64,000 nucleotides of DNA from Sphingobium sp. JS3065. GTDB lineage: Bacteria; Pseudomonadota; Alphaproteobacteria; Sphingomonadales; Sphingomonadaceae. A model generated the notes under the pieces. That model had not been told where the DNA came from. It saw only the letters and a list, made by a program, of their open reading frames with translations, and did not search any database. How positions within the stretch are numbered: position 1 is the stretch's first letter; each line of letters opens with the position of its first letter. The stretch spans positions 953,993-1,017,992 of the forward strand of contig NZ_CP102665.1 in NCBI RefSeq assembly GCF_026427355.1, given 5' to 3'. Below are positions 36,570 to 46,642 of the stretch, piece after piece. The translations under genes were made by a program, and so were the position numbers.

Positions 36570-37796
36570 TCAGCCGACGACACCCTTGTCGCGCAAGTGC
36601 TGGATTTCTTCGGAACTGAGGCCAAGCGCGCCTGACAGGATTTCGACGCTGTGCTCGCCCAGCTCGGGCGGCGCGCTGTAGGTGTCGACCGGGGTTTCGG
36701 AAAAACGCAGCGGATTGGCAATGATCGGCAGCGTGCCCGCTTCGTTATGGGCGATGCTGCGGCACATTTCGCGGGCCTTGACCTGCGGTTCCTCGAACAT
36801 CTGGCGCACGTCGTTGACATAGCTGACCGGGACGCCCGCCGCATCGAGAGCCGCCAGCCAATGTGCGGCTTCCCGTTGTTGGAAGACCTCATCGAGAATG
36901 GGCACCAATATCTTGCGATTTTCGATTCGGCGCGGCCCGGTGTTGAACCGATCATCGGCAAACAGGTCCGGCCGCTCGATCGCCTCGCAGAAACGCGCAT
37001 ATTGGGCATTGTTGCCGACGACTACGAAAATCTGGCGATCCGCGCAGGTGAATGCCTGGCTGGGAATGCCGCCATAGCCGCCATTGCCGCGCCGTTCCGG
37101 AACTTCGCCGGTGATGAGGTAATTTTGCGCGAAGTGCGACAGGGCCGCGATCCCGCAATCGAGCAGGGAAATGTCGAGATACTGGCCTGGTCCGCCCTGT
37201 TCCCGGTGGCGCAGCGCCGCAAGAATCGCGATCGTCGCATTATTGGCGGTCAATATGTCGACGATGGAAATGCCGACTTTCATCGGTCCGCCGCCGGGTA
37301 CGCCCTCCGGGTGGCCCGACACGCTCATCATGCCGCCCATCGCCTGAAAAATGCCGTCATAGCCCGGTTTCAATGCTTCGGGACCGGTCTGGCCAAAGCC
37401 CGTGATCGAACAGTAGATGATGGCGGGATTGACCGCGCGCACGCTCTCATAATCGAGGCCATAGCGCGCTAGCGTGCCGACCTTGAAATTTTCGATGACG
37501 ATGTCGCAGCTTTGCGCAAGCTTGCGGACGAGATCCTGACCGACGGGATCGGAAAGGTTGAGGGACAGCGACTTTTTGTTGCGGTTGCACGCCAGGAAAA
37601 AGCCTGCAGTGTCGGTCTGGCTGCCATCCTGCTTTTTTAGGAAAGGCGGCCCCATCTCTCGCGCATCGTCGCCCTTGCCGGGCCGCTCGATCTTGAAGAC
37701 TTCAGCGCCCAGATCGCCCAGCATCTGACCGACCAGAGGACCCGCAAGAATGCGACTGAGATCGAGGACGCGCAGTCCGGCCAAAGAACCCGCCAT
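36570..37796 (-). CDS. Family III CoA-transferase (CaiB/BaiF)
   Basis: 408 residues. N-terminal LRVLDLSRILAGPLVGQMLGDLGAEVFK, ACNRNKKSLSLNL and the catalytic-aspartate region KPGYDGIFQAMGGMMS, all typical. These enzymes move CoA between carboxylic acids. The ATG at 37796 gives the standard MAGSLAGLRVLD start; upstream in-frame codons lack homology. It is divergent from the acyl-CoA ligase gene (37958), giving the region two routes of CoA activation. Confidence 0.92.
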   Translation of the reverse strand: MAGSLAGLRVLDLSRILAGPLVGQMLGDLGAEVFKIERPGKGDDAREMGPPFLKKQDGSQTDTAGFFLACNRNKKSLSLNLSDPVGQDLVRKLAQSCDIVIENFKVGTLARYGLDYESVRAVNPAIIYCSITGFGQTGPEALKPGYDGIFQAMGGMMSVSGHPEGVPGGGPMKVGISIVDILTANNATIAILAALRHREQGGPGQYLDISLLDCGIAALSHFAQNYLITGEVPERRGNGGYGGIPSQAFTCADRQIFVVVGNNAQYARFCEAIERPDLFADDRFNTGPRRIENRKILVPILDEVFQQREAAHWLAALDAAGVPVSYVNDVRQMFEEPQVKAREMCRSIAHNEAGTLPIIANPLRFSETPVDTYSAPPELGEHSVEILSGALGLSSEEIQHLRDKGVVG

Positions 37797-37957
37797 TGAT
37801 AACCCCTGCTCCAGTCCAAATCTAACGTTGTTGCCCTCTGCTATCGTTGAGCCACGGACGGTGATCCAGTGCGGACGCAGGATTATCGCCAATTCGATAT
37901 ATCAGGATTGGTCGCCTATCTCTTGGCAGCGGTTCCCTTTGGCGGCAACAGGGGGTG

Positions 37958-39478
37958 ATGATCGAGGATTTGACGAGCCTGATTGCTGCCGATGGGCAGC
38001 CCGTGGAGGGCGCTCCACTGGGCGCTCTGCTGTCCGCGCATGCCGCCGCCACGCCCGATGCGCCGGCGCTGACCCTGGCCGGCCGAAGCTGGACCTATGC
38101 CGACATGGATCGGTCCGCGAACAGGCTGGCGCGGCTGCTGGCGGAGCGCCATGGTGTCGCGGCCGGCGACCGCGTCGTGATCGCCATGGCCAACCGGGTC
38201 GAGTTTCTTCAAGCGACATTCGCCGTCTGGAAGCTGGGCGCCATACCTTGTCCGATGTCGCACCGCTTGGCCCATGCCGAGTTTGCGAGCCTGGCGGCAC
38301 TGATCGAGCCGCGCTGCATCATCGGTACGGATGAGCTGCCGCCTGGCGCTGTTCCCGTGCACAATGTCGATCGTGAAGATGCATCGGGCTACTCCACAGA
38401 GCCCTTGCCTTTGGCCTCGGCCTGTCCGGGCCGGATCATGAACAGCGGCGGCAGCACCGGCAAGCCCAAGCTGATCGCCGATCCCAATCCGTCGACCTGG
38501 GGTGCGGACAAGGCGGGACGCCGCTGCACGCCGCGCATGACCCTGCTGCTCCCGGCGCCCTTTTATCATTCGGCCCCCTTCGCCTATGCAACCATGGCGC
38601 TGGCGCAGGGCGGCCATCTGCTTTGCATGGAGCGGTTCGATCCGGCGGAATGGCTAGACATCGTCACCTGTTTCCGCCCATCCTTCGCTTATCTCGTGCC
38701 CACTATGATGAGCCGGATCGCCAAGCTGCCGCCCGAACTGACAGCTGCGGCAGATCTCTCCTCCATTGATACGCTGCTTCATATGGCGGCGCCCTGCCCG
38801 CCATCAATCAAGCGCTGGTGGATAGAGCGTATCGGGCCCGAGAAAGTGCTGGAAGTGTATGGCGGGACGGAGCGGATCGGGGCGACGGTCATTGATGGCG
38901 CCCAGTGGCTCGCGCATCCCGGGTCGGTCGGCCGAGCCGCGGCGGGATTCGAGATACTGATCCTGGGAGAGGAGGGCGAAGTCATGTCGCCAGGGGAGGT
39001 TGGCGACATCTATTTCCGGGCGCAATTGGGGCCGGGCACCAATTACAGCTATATCGGCGCGCTGCCGCGCCTGAAGGGAAATCTCGACAGTTTCGGCGAC
39101 ATGGGCTGGGTCGACGAGCAGGGGTGGCTTTACCTTGCCGACCGTCGCACGGACATGATTCTGATCGGCGGCGTCAACGTCTATCCTGCCGAGGTTGAGG
39201 ACGCGCTGGAGATGTTGCCCGGCGTGCTTTGCGCCGCGGTCATCGGTTTGCCCGATGCCGATATGGGGAACCAGCTTCACGCGATCATAGAGCTTGCTCC
39301 AGGGCAGGAAGAACCGCAGGATAGAGAGCTGTTCACCGCTCCAGCCTTGGCGGCGCTCGCTCGAATCAAGCATCCCCGCAGTTGGGAGTTCACGCGAAAT
39401 CGCATTCGTGATGACACGGGCAAGGTCCGGCGCTTCCTGCTGCGCGCTGAGCGAATGCCAAAGGGCAGGAAAGAATGA
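37958..39478 (+). CDS. Acyl-CoA ligase (AMP-binding)
   Basis: 506 residues. ANL adenylate-forming enzyme with a slightly altered P-loop (MNSGGSTGKPKLI), VYGGTERIG in the A5 position, FGDMGWVDEQGWLYLADRRTDMILIGGVNVYPAEVE and the catalytic lysine in RDDTGKVRRFLL. It activates a carboxylic acid to its CoA thioester. A GTG three bases upstream is an alternative start. Other ligases of this shape in catabolic clusters act on cyclic or bulky acids, but the substrate here is not known. Confidence 0.9.
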   Translation: MIEDLTSLIAADGQPVEGAPLGALLSAHAAATPDAPALTLAGRSWTYADMDRSANRLARLLAERHGVAAGDRVVIAMANRVEFLQATFAVWKLGAIPCPMSHRLAHAEFASLAALIEPRCIIGTDELPPGAVPVHNVDREDASGYSTEPLPLASACPGRIMNSGGSTGKPKLIADPNPSTWGADKAGRRCTPRMTLLLPAPFYHSAPFAYATMALAQGGHLLCMERFDPAEWLDIVTCFRPSFAYLVPTMMSRIAKLPPELTAAADLSSIDTLLHMAAPCPPSIKRWWIERIGPEKVLEVYGGTERIGATVIDGAQWLAHPGSVGRAAAGFEILILGEEGEVMSPGEVGDIYFRAQLGPGTNYSYIGALPRLKGNLDSFGDMGWVDEQGWLYLADRRTDMILIGGVNVYPAEVEDALEMLPGVLCAAVIGLPDADMGNQLHAIIELAPGQEEPQDRELFTAPALAALARIKHPRSWEFTRNRIRDDTGKVRRFLLRAERMPKGRKE

Positions 39479-39767
39479 TCGGGCACAGGAAGGCAAGTGG
39501 AGCACGTCGTCCGCGGTCGTGCTGACATGGCGGCTGCACGACCAATCGCTCATCAGATCTATAATGGAGTGTTATTTTCCGCATACGCGATAAGTCAGTC
39601 CCAACGCTTTTGAATTGTGCACAAATGGGTTCCATTCCCAATGCAATTGCGTGACCTTGCCTTTGTGTTAGGCTCTTTTCCGGAGCATCTCGACGGGCAT
39701 TTCGATAAGTCGCGTGAGACTAAAGCTCTAATCTATAAGCACAACTAATGTGCACGGGGAGATGACC

Positions 39768-42143
39768 ATGAAAGCGATTTTATCACTGTTGGCGAGTTCC
39801 GCGTCTGCTGCGGTCTTCGCCGCAGCAACGCCCGCCATGGCGCAGCAGCCAAGCGGCGCTGCTCCTGCATCGGGCCAGGTCAGCGTGACGGACATCATTG
39901 TCCAGGCGCGGCGGCGCGACGAACGGCTTCAGGACGTTCCGGTGTCCGTTGCCGTTACCACCCCGGCTACGCTCCAGCAGAACAACATCACTAGCGTTGC
40001 GGACCTTTCCCGCGTCAACCCCAGTCTGGTCGCTGCGCCCGGTCTCGGTTCCGGCCGCGCCTATCCTGTCTTCGCCATTCGCGGACAAAGCCAGCAGGAA
40101 TTCACCTTGCTCGCTGATCCGTCCGTGCCCGTGTATCTCGGCGACGTGGTGGCTGCGCGGACGCAGGGCGTCAACGGCGCTATCTTCGATGTTTCCGCTG
40201 TTGAAGTTCTGCGCGGTGCGCAAGGTACTCTGTTCGGAAGAAACTCCACGGGCGGCGCGATCGTCATCCGTCCGAACAAGCCGACCAACGAATTTGAAGC
40301 AGAAGCGGGCGTCACAGTCGGCAGCCGGGACATGTTCAACGTCGATGCGATGATCAACGTACCGTTGAACGACTATGTTCAGTTGCGCGTCGCGGGAGCC
40401 TCGAAAAAAGACGATGGCTTTGTGTATGACGAAATCCTCAAGCGCAACATCAACGATACCGACCAGCAGGCGGCGCGTATCTCCTTGCGGTTCTACGATC
40501 CCAACAGTGAAGTCGAATCGCTCACGACCTATGATTATTTTCATGAAAATGACGGCGGCACTGGTACGTTCCTCGCGAACCTCGTCCTTCCGGCAGGCGC
40601 TGGATCGCGTATCACCGACGCTTATGGCGCACCGCGGAACTATACCAGCTTTAGCACATTGCTCGCTCAGCAGCGGGCTCGCGGAATTTACCGCATTGCG
40701 TCCGGGGTGAATGTCTTCAACAAGATTGAAACGCATACGGTTCAGAATGCCACGACGATCCCGATCAGTGATTGGCTGACCTTCAAGAATATCCTGGGTT
40801 ATCGGCATGTGAAGAGCCATGCTGTCGATGACTATGATGGCACGTCGAATGCTGTGCAGCAGGGGGAACGGCTCGATTATACCGGCCAGTTCACCGAAGA
40901 AATGCAGCTGTTCGGCGATATCGGTCGGCTCAAATATATTGCCGGCGCATATTTTTTCTGGGAGCGCGGACGTAACCAGGGTCTATCTGCGGCGGGTGCC
41001 GTTGACCCGGGCCTGGTCGAATCCGGCAATGTTCTGGATTATCCGGTGCTCGACGCCAGAACGCTGTCCAACACCGATGTTGCCGCGACGAACAAGAGCT
41101 ATGCGGTCTTTGGCCAGCTCGACTATGAAGTGGTGGATGGCCTGACCCTGACGGGCGGCATACGCTTCAACACTGACAAGCGCAGCATAATCGCGCGTAA
41201 CCGCTTCATGCAGAATTCTGACCCGGATTCGCGCTTCCTCTGCCGCTTCTCGCGGGACCTCGACAATAATCCGGCAACGCCGGAAACGCCCGCCGCCAAT
41301 TTGACCGAAGCGCAATGTATCGTGAAGGCGGACGCGAAATTCTCCAAGCCGACCTACAATCTGAGCGCCCAGTATAAGTTCAACAAGGATGCCCTGCTCT
41401 ATGTGGCGCATCGGCGGGGCTATCGCACCGGCGGTTTTGCGGCACGCGCTGGCACCGAGGCTGGTCTGCGGCAGACGTTCAATCCCGAATTCGTCGACGA
41501 CTTTGAAGTGGGCTTCAAGGGCGATTGGCATCCGGGCAACATGTTCCTTCGGACCAACCTGACGGCTTATTATTCGAAATATAAGGATCTCCAGCGCGCG
41601 ATCTCTCAGGTTCCGGCGGCTGGCGGTCCTTTGACCACTGTCGCGGTCAATGTCGGTAAGGCTCGCATCTGGGGTATCGAAGCCGATGTGTTGCTCCGCC
41701 CGGTCAAGCAGCTGGAGCTGACCGCCAACTATGCTTACACGAACGCAAAATATATTGAGTTCGTCGTGAATGGCGTAGACCGCAGCAACGATCCCTTCGC
41801 GCGCGCTCCGCGTAACGTCTATACTCTGGGCGCCAGGTTCACGCCCGAAATGGGATCCAATCTGGGCGAACTGTCGATCGGCGGCAATTTCTTCCATACG
41901 GATGGTTATAATGGTCTGGAGGACTATCTTCCCGGCTATTCCGAGGTGAAAGGCTACTCGCTCGTCAATGCCGACGTCGGGCTCAGCAATGTCATGGAAA
42001 GTGGCGTCGATCTCAGGGTGTTTGTCACGAACCTGACGAATAAGCGCTACCAATTGCAGGCATTTCCGGCAGTTCTGGGCTTTTCGGTCAACTCGCCCGG
42101 AACGCCGCGTACCATTGGTGTGACAGGTAGAATTCGGTTCTGA
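39768..42143 (+). CDS. TonB-dependent receptor
   Basis: 791 residues. Signal peptide ending ATPAMAQQ, a plug domain (VTDIIVQARRRDERLQDVPVSV, LRGAQGTLFGRNSTGGAI) and a long beta-barrel ending in VTGRIRF with terminal phenylalanine. No STN domain, so it transports without the FecIR-type signalling. ATG at 39768 has GGGGAG six bases upstream. Sitting amid CoA-activation and oxygenase genes, it is the probable outer-membrane port for the pathway's substrate. Confidence 0.92.
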   Translation: MKAILSLLASSASAAVFAAATPAMAQQPSGAAPASGQVSVTDIIVQARRRDERLQDVPVSVAVTTPATLQQNNITSVADLSRVNPSLVAAPGLGSGRAYPVFAIRGQSQQEFTLLADPSVPVYLGDVVAARTQGVNGAIFDVSAVEVLRGAQGTLFGRNSTGGAIVIRPNKPTNEFEAEAGVTVGSRDMFNVDAMINVPLNDYVQLRVAGASKKDDGFVYDEILKRNINDTDQQAARISLRFYDPNSEVESLTTYDYFHENDGGTGTFLANLVLPAGAGSRITDAYGAPRNYTSFSTLLAQQRARGIYRIASGVNVFNKIETHTVQNATTIPISDWLTFKNILGYRHVKSHAVDDYDGTSNAVQQGERLDYTGQFTEEMQLFGDIGRLKYIAGAYFFWERGRNQGLSAAGAVDPGLVESGNVLDYPVLDARTLSNTDVAATNKSYAVFGQLDYEVVDGLTLTGGIRFNTDKRSIIARNRFMQNSDPDSRFLCRFSRDLDNNPATPETPAANLTEAQCIVKADAKFSKPTYNLSAQYKFNKDALLYVAHRRGYRTGGFAARAGTEAGLRQTFNPEFVDDFEVGFKGDWHPGNMFLRTNLTAYYSKYKDLQRAISQVPAAGGPLTTVAVNVGKARIWGIEADVLLRPVKQLELTANYAYTNAKYIEFVVNGVDRSNDPFARAPRNVYTLGARFTPEMGSNLGELSIGGNFFHTDGYNGLEDYLPGYSEVKGYSLVNADVGLSNVMESGVDLRVFVTNLTNKRYQLQAFPAVLGFSVNSPGTPRTIGVTGRIRF

Positions 42144-42201
42144 TCGGATAATATCTGATCTATATTTGGGTATATAATTCTCTCCAACAGGAAATATTGG
42201 G

Positions 42202-42693
42202 ATGCATGTTCTAACTGCTTTTAAGGCTTCATTCATCCTTGCGGGACTGGCAGCTTTCAGTCCCGCGTTTTCCGCGGCGGCGAGGCCCACGAATTCGACA
42301 AACGCCTGTGACGTCGCTCGCACCTATATTCGTCTTACCGCCGAAGGGCGGTATGACGAAGTGGGTGACCTGTGGGCGCCGGACGCTGTATTTTTCAATC
42401 CTCGCGGCGACATAATCCGGGGGCAGCCCGCCATCAAGCAATTCTACTCGACCTTCTTGAAGAAGATCACGCCCGAAAACCGGATCGGCAGCCTGACCTG
42501 GGATGCCAAGGCCAACATATGCGTGATGGAACTGGAAACGCGGGTGGTCCGTGATGCAGCCGGCAAGTGGACGCCTGACGCCCGCGGCAACTTTGTGCGG
42601 ACCGCAATCGACAGGTTCGTCGTTAACAAGCAGGGCAAGGTTCAGGAAATGCGGGTCTACCTCGCGCCTGACAAGGCATGGCTGGAAAAATGA
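42202..42693 (+). CDS. Exported SnoaL/NTF2-like protein
   Basis: 163 residues with a signal peptide (AAFSPAFSAAAR region) followed by an NTF2-like fold: CDVARTYIRLTAEGRYDEVGDLWAPDAVFF, IIRGQPAIKQFYSTF and a C-terminal VVNKQGKVQEMRVYL. Such proteins are small binding proteins or simple enzymes; none of the motifs fixes a reaction. It directly follows the receptor gene and ends in a strong hairpin, suggesting one transcript with it. A periplasmic substrate-binding role is possible. Confidence 0.8.
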   Translation: MHVLTAFKASFILAGLAAFSPAFSAAARPTNSTNACDVARTYIRLTAEGRYDEVGDLWAPDAVFFNPRGDIIRGQPAIKQFYSTFLKKITPENRIGSLTWDAKANICVMELETRVVRDAAGKWTPDARGNFVRTAIDRFVVNKQGKVQEMRVYLAPDKAWLEK

Positions 42694-42700
42694 TCAGGGC

Positions 42701-42740
42701 GCAGGGACAGGGGCGGGACGTTTCACGCCCCTGTCCCTGC
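42701..42740 (+). terminator. Strong hairpin after the SnoaL-like gene
   Basis: A perfect 15-base stem (GCAGGGACAGGGGCG and its complement) with a ten-base loop, eight bases after the stop codon, followed by CCAGCCCTTT. The T-tract is weak, but the stem is long enough to act as a terminator or mRNA end-stabiliser. Confidence 0.7.
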
Positions 42741-42828
42741 CCAGCCCTTTCGGTATCCGTAAGCGCAAGCTGCCAGAAAATGCTCGCGCCAATAGTATAA
42801 TATCACGACAAAGTTTGGAGATTCAGGA

Positions 42829-43752
42829 ATGGAAATGCGGTTCGATGGCAAGGTCGCCGTCCTTTCCGGGGCTGGCCGTGGACTTGGCCGCGAACAGGCG
42901 CTTCTGCTCGCCGCCCGGGGTGCGAAGGTCGTGGTCAACGATCTCGGTGTGGCCATCGACGGAGGAGCGCCGTCTTCCGCGCCAGCGCAGGAAGTGGTTG
43001 ATCTGATCAAGGCTGCCGGCGGGGAAGCGATTGCCAATTTCTCCGATGTCTCGCAGGAATCCGGCGTGAAGCAGCTGGTGGCGGATGCCGTTGCAGCCTT
43101 TGGCGGCGTCGATATCCTCGTCTGCAACGCCGGCACGATCGCCCATGGCACCGAACCTGACGCGCTGAACCCCGACATGTTCCAGAAACAGCTGGACCTG
43201 ATGGTGACAGGCGTTGGCTTGTTAGTCAGCGCGGCCTGGCCCTATCTCGCATCCTCGGGTCAGGGTCGGATCGTGCTGACCTCTTCCTCTGGCGGCGTGT
43301 TCGGGATCAATACCAGTGCATATTACGGCGCTGCCAAGGGCGGGGTCATCGGCTTGCTCCGCTGCCTGGCGCTGGATGGCGATGCCTGCGGGATCAAGAT
43401 AAATGCCCTCTGCCCGCTCGCCTCAACGCGCCTGTTTGCGGGCTTTTCCGACAATGAGGAATTCAACAATTGGTTCAATGACAAGGCGCGCCCAGAATAT
43501 GTCGCGCCGCTTGTCGGTTATCTGGCGCATGCCGATTGCGAGCCGACCGGCCGCGCTTTCCTTGTTGGTCTTGGCCATGTGAGCGAGATTTTCACGGGTC
43601 TTACCAAGGGGTGGGGCACGCCCGGGCATGATATCGAGGATGTTCGCGACCATTTCGGCGAAATCGCTGACCAGACCGGTTATGCGGTGCCGGCCTCCTC
43701 CGCAGCTGCGACTGGCTTCATCATCAAGGATGCGCCGGCCCGCCGCGCATAA
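42829..43752 (+). CDS. Short-chain dehydrogenase, MFE-2-like
   Basis: 307 residues. Rossmann motif LSGAGRGLGREQA, a VVNDLGVAIDGG segment typical of the hydroxyacyl-CoA dehydrogenase domain of peroxisomal multifunctional enzyme type 2, NAGTIAHG, a serine in TSSSGGV and the catalytic YYGAAKG. It probably oxidises a 3-hydroxyacyl-CoA or a ring hydroxyl. Other SDRs are 250-260 residues; the C-terminal extension of about 50 residues here is seen in MFE-2-like relatives. It precedes the Rieske oxygenase gene. Confidence 0.88.
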   Translation: MEMRFDGKVAVLSGAGRGLGREQALLLAARGAKVVVNDLGVAIDGGAPSSAPAQEVVDLIKAAGGEAIANFSDVSQESGVKQLVADAVAAFGGVDILVCNAGTIAHGTEPDALNPDMFQKQLDLMVTGVGLLVSAAWPYLASSGQGRIVLTSSSGGVFGINTSAYYGAAKGGVIGLLRCLALDGDACGIKINALCPLASTRLFAGFSDNEEFNNWFNDKARPEYVAPLVGYLAHADCEPTGRAFLVGLGHVSEIFTGLTKGWGTPGHDIEDVRDHFGEIADQTGYAVPASSAAATGFIIKDAPARRA

Positions 43753-43985
43753 GGCAATGATGAGGGACGCTGTACACGCCAATTTGTGAATAATGGACAA
43801 ATGGGTGTTTCTGCAGATTCAGGAACGAATATTTGACTGCTGATATAATAGGGGCTCGATAGTTGTCCGGCGAGATTTGTCGGCCGGCGCGATTGTAGGG
43901 TCGTGCACGAGCCCAAATTCGACCGTGGGAATAACGCCTTATGGCGTGCGGTCGATGAGAACAGAATATTTGAGGAGTGTCTATT

Positions 43986-45341
43986 ATGGACGATGCGTCA
44001 GCAACGCTTGGAATCAACGATATTCGCGACGATTTCGTTCCCAAGGCGGCCTTCCTCTCCCCGGAATTTCACGAGCTTGAGAAGGAACGGCTCTGGCCCA
44101 AGGTCTGGCAGATCGCCTGCCGTGAGGAAGAGCTCAAGAATGTCGGCGATTTCATCGTCTACGACATTTGCGACGATTCCATTGTCGTCGTTCGCAGCGC
44201 GCCCGGCGAACTGAAAGCCTTCTACAATGTCTGCCAGCATCGCGGCCGCATCCTCATGGATCAGAAGCATGGCCGCACCAAGTTCATGTTCTGCAAATAT
44301 CATGGCTGGCGCTGGGGTCTTGATGGCACGCTGCAGAAGGTCCATGACGAAAGCGACTGGGACGGCTGCCCGACGTTCAACAAGCAGGATCTGCGCCTCA
44401 AGGAAGTGAAGCTCGACACCTGGGGCGGGTTCGTGTTCATCAACATGAACCCCGATGCCGAACCGCTGCTGGAATTTCTCGATCCCATTCCGAGCTTCCT
44501 CGATTTCCTGAAGTTCGATGAATGGCGCTTCCGCTGGTACAAGACGGTGATCCTGCCTTGCAACTGGAAGACTGCGCTGGAAGGCTTCAACGAGGCTTAT
44601 CACATCGCGGCGACGCATCCGCAGCTGCTCAATTACAGCGCGGACTATACGATCGCGCGGACCTTCGGTGCCCACGGCATGTATTATTATCCGCCCGAGA
44701 CGAGCTCGCTGCCCGGAGCACCCGCACCGCGGACGGGCCGACCGATGCCCGCCGATCTGCGCGTGACTTTCGCCGAATTTTACGACGAGATGGACAAAAC
44801 GCTGAACGCCATGTTCTCGCCGCGCGCGATCAAGGCGAGTCAGCGCATGCTGGAAGAAGTGCCTGCCGGCACCGAACCACTGGAAGTGGTGATGGAGCAT
44901 GCGCGCATCCATCGCGAGGAGGCGGAGAAGGAAGGCGTCGACCTCGCCAGCATGAGCAACAAGGAAGTGGGCAATATGGGCCAGAACTGGCACATGTTTC
45001 CCAACCATGTCTTCCTGCCGCTGCTCGACGGTTCGATCGCTTATCGCTCGCGTCCACATGAGAATGATCCGGACCGGTGCGTGTTCGATATCTGGTCGCT
45101 GGTCCGTTATGCGCCGGGCGAAGAACCGCCGCTGGAACGGGAATTCTATGCGGACTGGGATGTTGATACCGAAAAGCGCTTCGGCAAGATCCTGCGGCAG
45201 GATTTCGGTAATTTCGGCCAGACCCAGAAAGGCATGAAGTGCCGCGGGTTTGAAGGTTCACGGACCAACCCGATTCAAGAGCGCGAAATTCCGAATATGC
45301 ACCGTGCCCTCTATCGCTATCTTTTCGGCGAAGGAGAATAA
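43986..45341 (+). CDS. Rieske non-haem iron oxygenase, large subunit
   Basis: 451 residues. Rieske 2Fe-2S ligands in CQHRG and CKYHGW; mononuclear iron histidines in NEAYHIAATHP. The bridging acidic residue between the centres is Glu (FNEAYH) rather than the Asp of classic ring dioxygenases, as in carnitine monooxygenase-type enzymes. It would hydroxylate or demethylate a substrate using electrons from a reductase, perhaps through the ferredoxin at 25579. No small (beta) subunit gene is near. ATG at 43986 has GAGGAG eight bases upstream. Confidence 0.9.
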   Translation: MDDASATLGINDIRDDFVPKAAFLSPEFHELEKERLWPKVWQIACREEELKNVGDFIVYDICDDSIVVVRSAPGELKAFYNVCQHRGRILMDQKHGRTKFMFCKYHGWRWGLDGTLQKVHDESDWDGCPTFNKQDLRLKEVKLDTWGGFVFINMNPDAEPLLEFLDPIPSFLDFLKFDEWRFRWYKTVILPCNWKTALEGFNEAYHIAATHPQLLNYSADYTIARTFGAHGMYYYPPETSSLPGAPAPRTGRPMPADLRVTFAEFYDEMDKTLNAMFSPRAIKASQRMLEEVPAGTEPLEVVMEHARIHREEAEKEGVDLASMSNKEVGNMGQNWHMFPNHVFLPLLDGSIAYRSRPHENDPDRCVFDIWSLVRYAPGEEPPLEREFYADWDVDTEKRFGKILRQDFGNFGQTQKGMKCRGFEGSRTNPIQEREIPNMHRALYRYLFGEGE

Positions 45342-45476
45342 GGGCAGGCGGGGGCCAGCCGCTTTGGATAGCCCCTGACGCCCGCAGCGCTGAAAGAGCT
45401 TTGCAGTTGGACGATCGCTCCCCTAAACTGGGCGCCCTTAAGATGCGCCTGTCATGCGGGAGAGATTGTTCCAGTT

Positions 45477-46427
45477 ATGAAGAACCGGGATTTGAATGGC
45501 CTTTTGACGTTTCAGGTCGTGGTTCGGGAAGGCAGCTTTAGTGCTGCGGCGCGGCAACTGGGCCTCACCCCCGGCGCCATCAGCCGGTCAATCGGACAAT
45601 TGGAACGAGCGGTGGGTGTCCGTCTATTCAACCGGACGACGGTGGAATTCAGTCTGACGGCGGAGGGGCGACGTCTGGCGTCGCATGTCTGCGACAAGCT
45701 GGAGATGCTTGAAGACTCCCTTGCGGAGTTCAACTCGGAGAACCGGGCGCCGCAAGGCTTGCTCAGGGTTTCGCTGACCAACAGCTATGGCAAAAATTAT
45801 GTTATTCCGCGACTCGGCGAATTTCTCAGCCGTTATCCCGATATCTCCTTGGAAATCGGACTTAACGACAATCGGCAGACTCTGATCGAGGAAGGTTTCG
45901 ATGTCGGAACCTGTTATGGGTCGCCCGATCAGTCCGCTTATATCTCACGCGTCGTGTGCCAGCCACGACTGCTGCTTGTGGCGTCGCCAGATTATCTCGA
46001 AAGGCATGGCGTGCCGCGCCGCCCCGACGAACTTGCTGAGCATAACTGCGTAAATGTAAGTATAGGCGCGAAGGGGCCGGGCGCCTGGCTGTTCCAGCAA
46101 CGCGATGTAGAGGAAGGCGCTTCGCAATTGGTGCGGCCCAATGGGCGCATTATGATCACGGATCAGATTGAGGGCGTCTTGAACGCGGCTCTCGCTGGCC
46201 TTGGCCTGACGGTGGTGCATGTCCGCGCCGCGCTGCCCCACCTTGAAAGCGGGCGGCTTAAGACGTTAATGAACGATTATCGCATCGATTCAGAAGTTCG
46301 CACGCGCGACATCCACGTCTTTTTTCCCCATCGCGCACAAATCGCGCCGCGCGTGCGCGCCTTTGTGGATTTTTTGGTCGAGGATGAGGGGGATGATGCC
46401 ACTGACTGCACAATTTACAGTGCCTGA
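45477..46427 (+). CDS. LysR-family transcriptional regulator
   Basis: 316 residues. N-terminal helix-turn-helix LLTFQVVVREGSFSAAARQLGLTPGAISRSIGQLERAVGVRLFNRTT, then a substrate-binding domain with FDVGTCYG and LAGLGLTVVHV. It lies between the Rieske oxygenase and the VOC/amidohydrolase genes in the same direction and may regulate either group. No obvious T-N11-A operator was identified by eye. Confidence 0.92.
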   Translation: MKNRDLNGLLTFQVVVREGSFSAAARQLGLTPGAISRSIGQLERAVGVRLFNRTTVEFSLTAEGRRLASHVCDKLEMLEDSLAEFNSENRAPQGLLRVSLTNSYGKNYVIPRLGEFLSRYPDISLEIGLNDNRQTLIEEGFDVGTCYGSPDQSAYISRVVCQPRLLLVASPDYLERHGVPRRPDELAEHNCVNVSIGAKGPGAWLFQQRDVEEGASQLVRPNGRIMITDQIEGVLNAALAGLGLTVVHVRAALPHLESGRLKTLMNDYRIDSEVRTRDIHVFFPHRAQIAPRVRAFVDFLVEDEGDDATDCTIYSA

Positions 46428-46642
46428 TCTTATGCGTCGCCTGCAAATGCCTTGAGAGGAACAAACATCAGGAAATTCCCCGCGTCTAGGCGCAAAAGGG
46501 AGGCGTTGAGTGGCCGTTTTGCCGGGATGCAAATCCATGGAGCGGTGTGGCAGGCGACGAAAGATCGCCAGCAGCGAACCTTCGGCTGTGACCATCAATA
46601 TGGCACGATCAGGTTCATTTGGAGAGTGCCGGGGTAGAAGTG

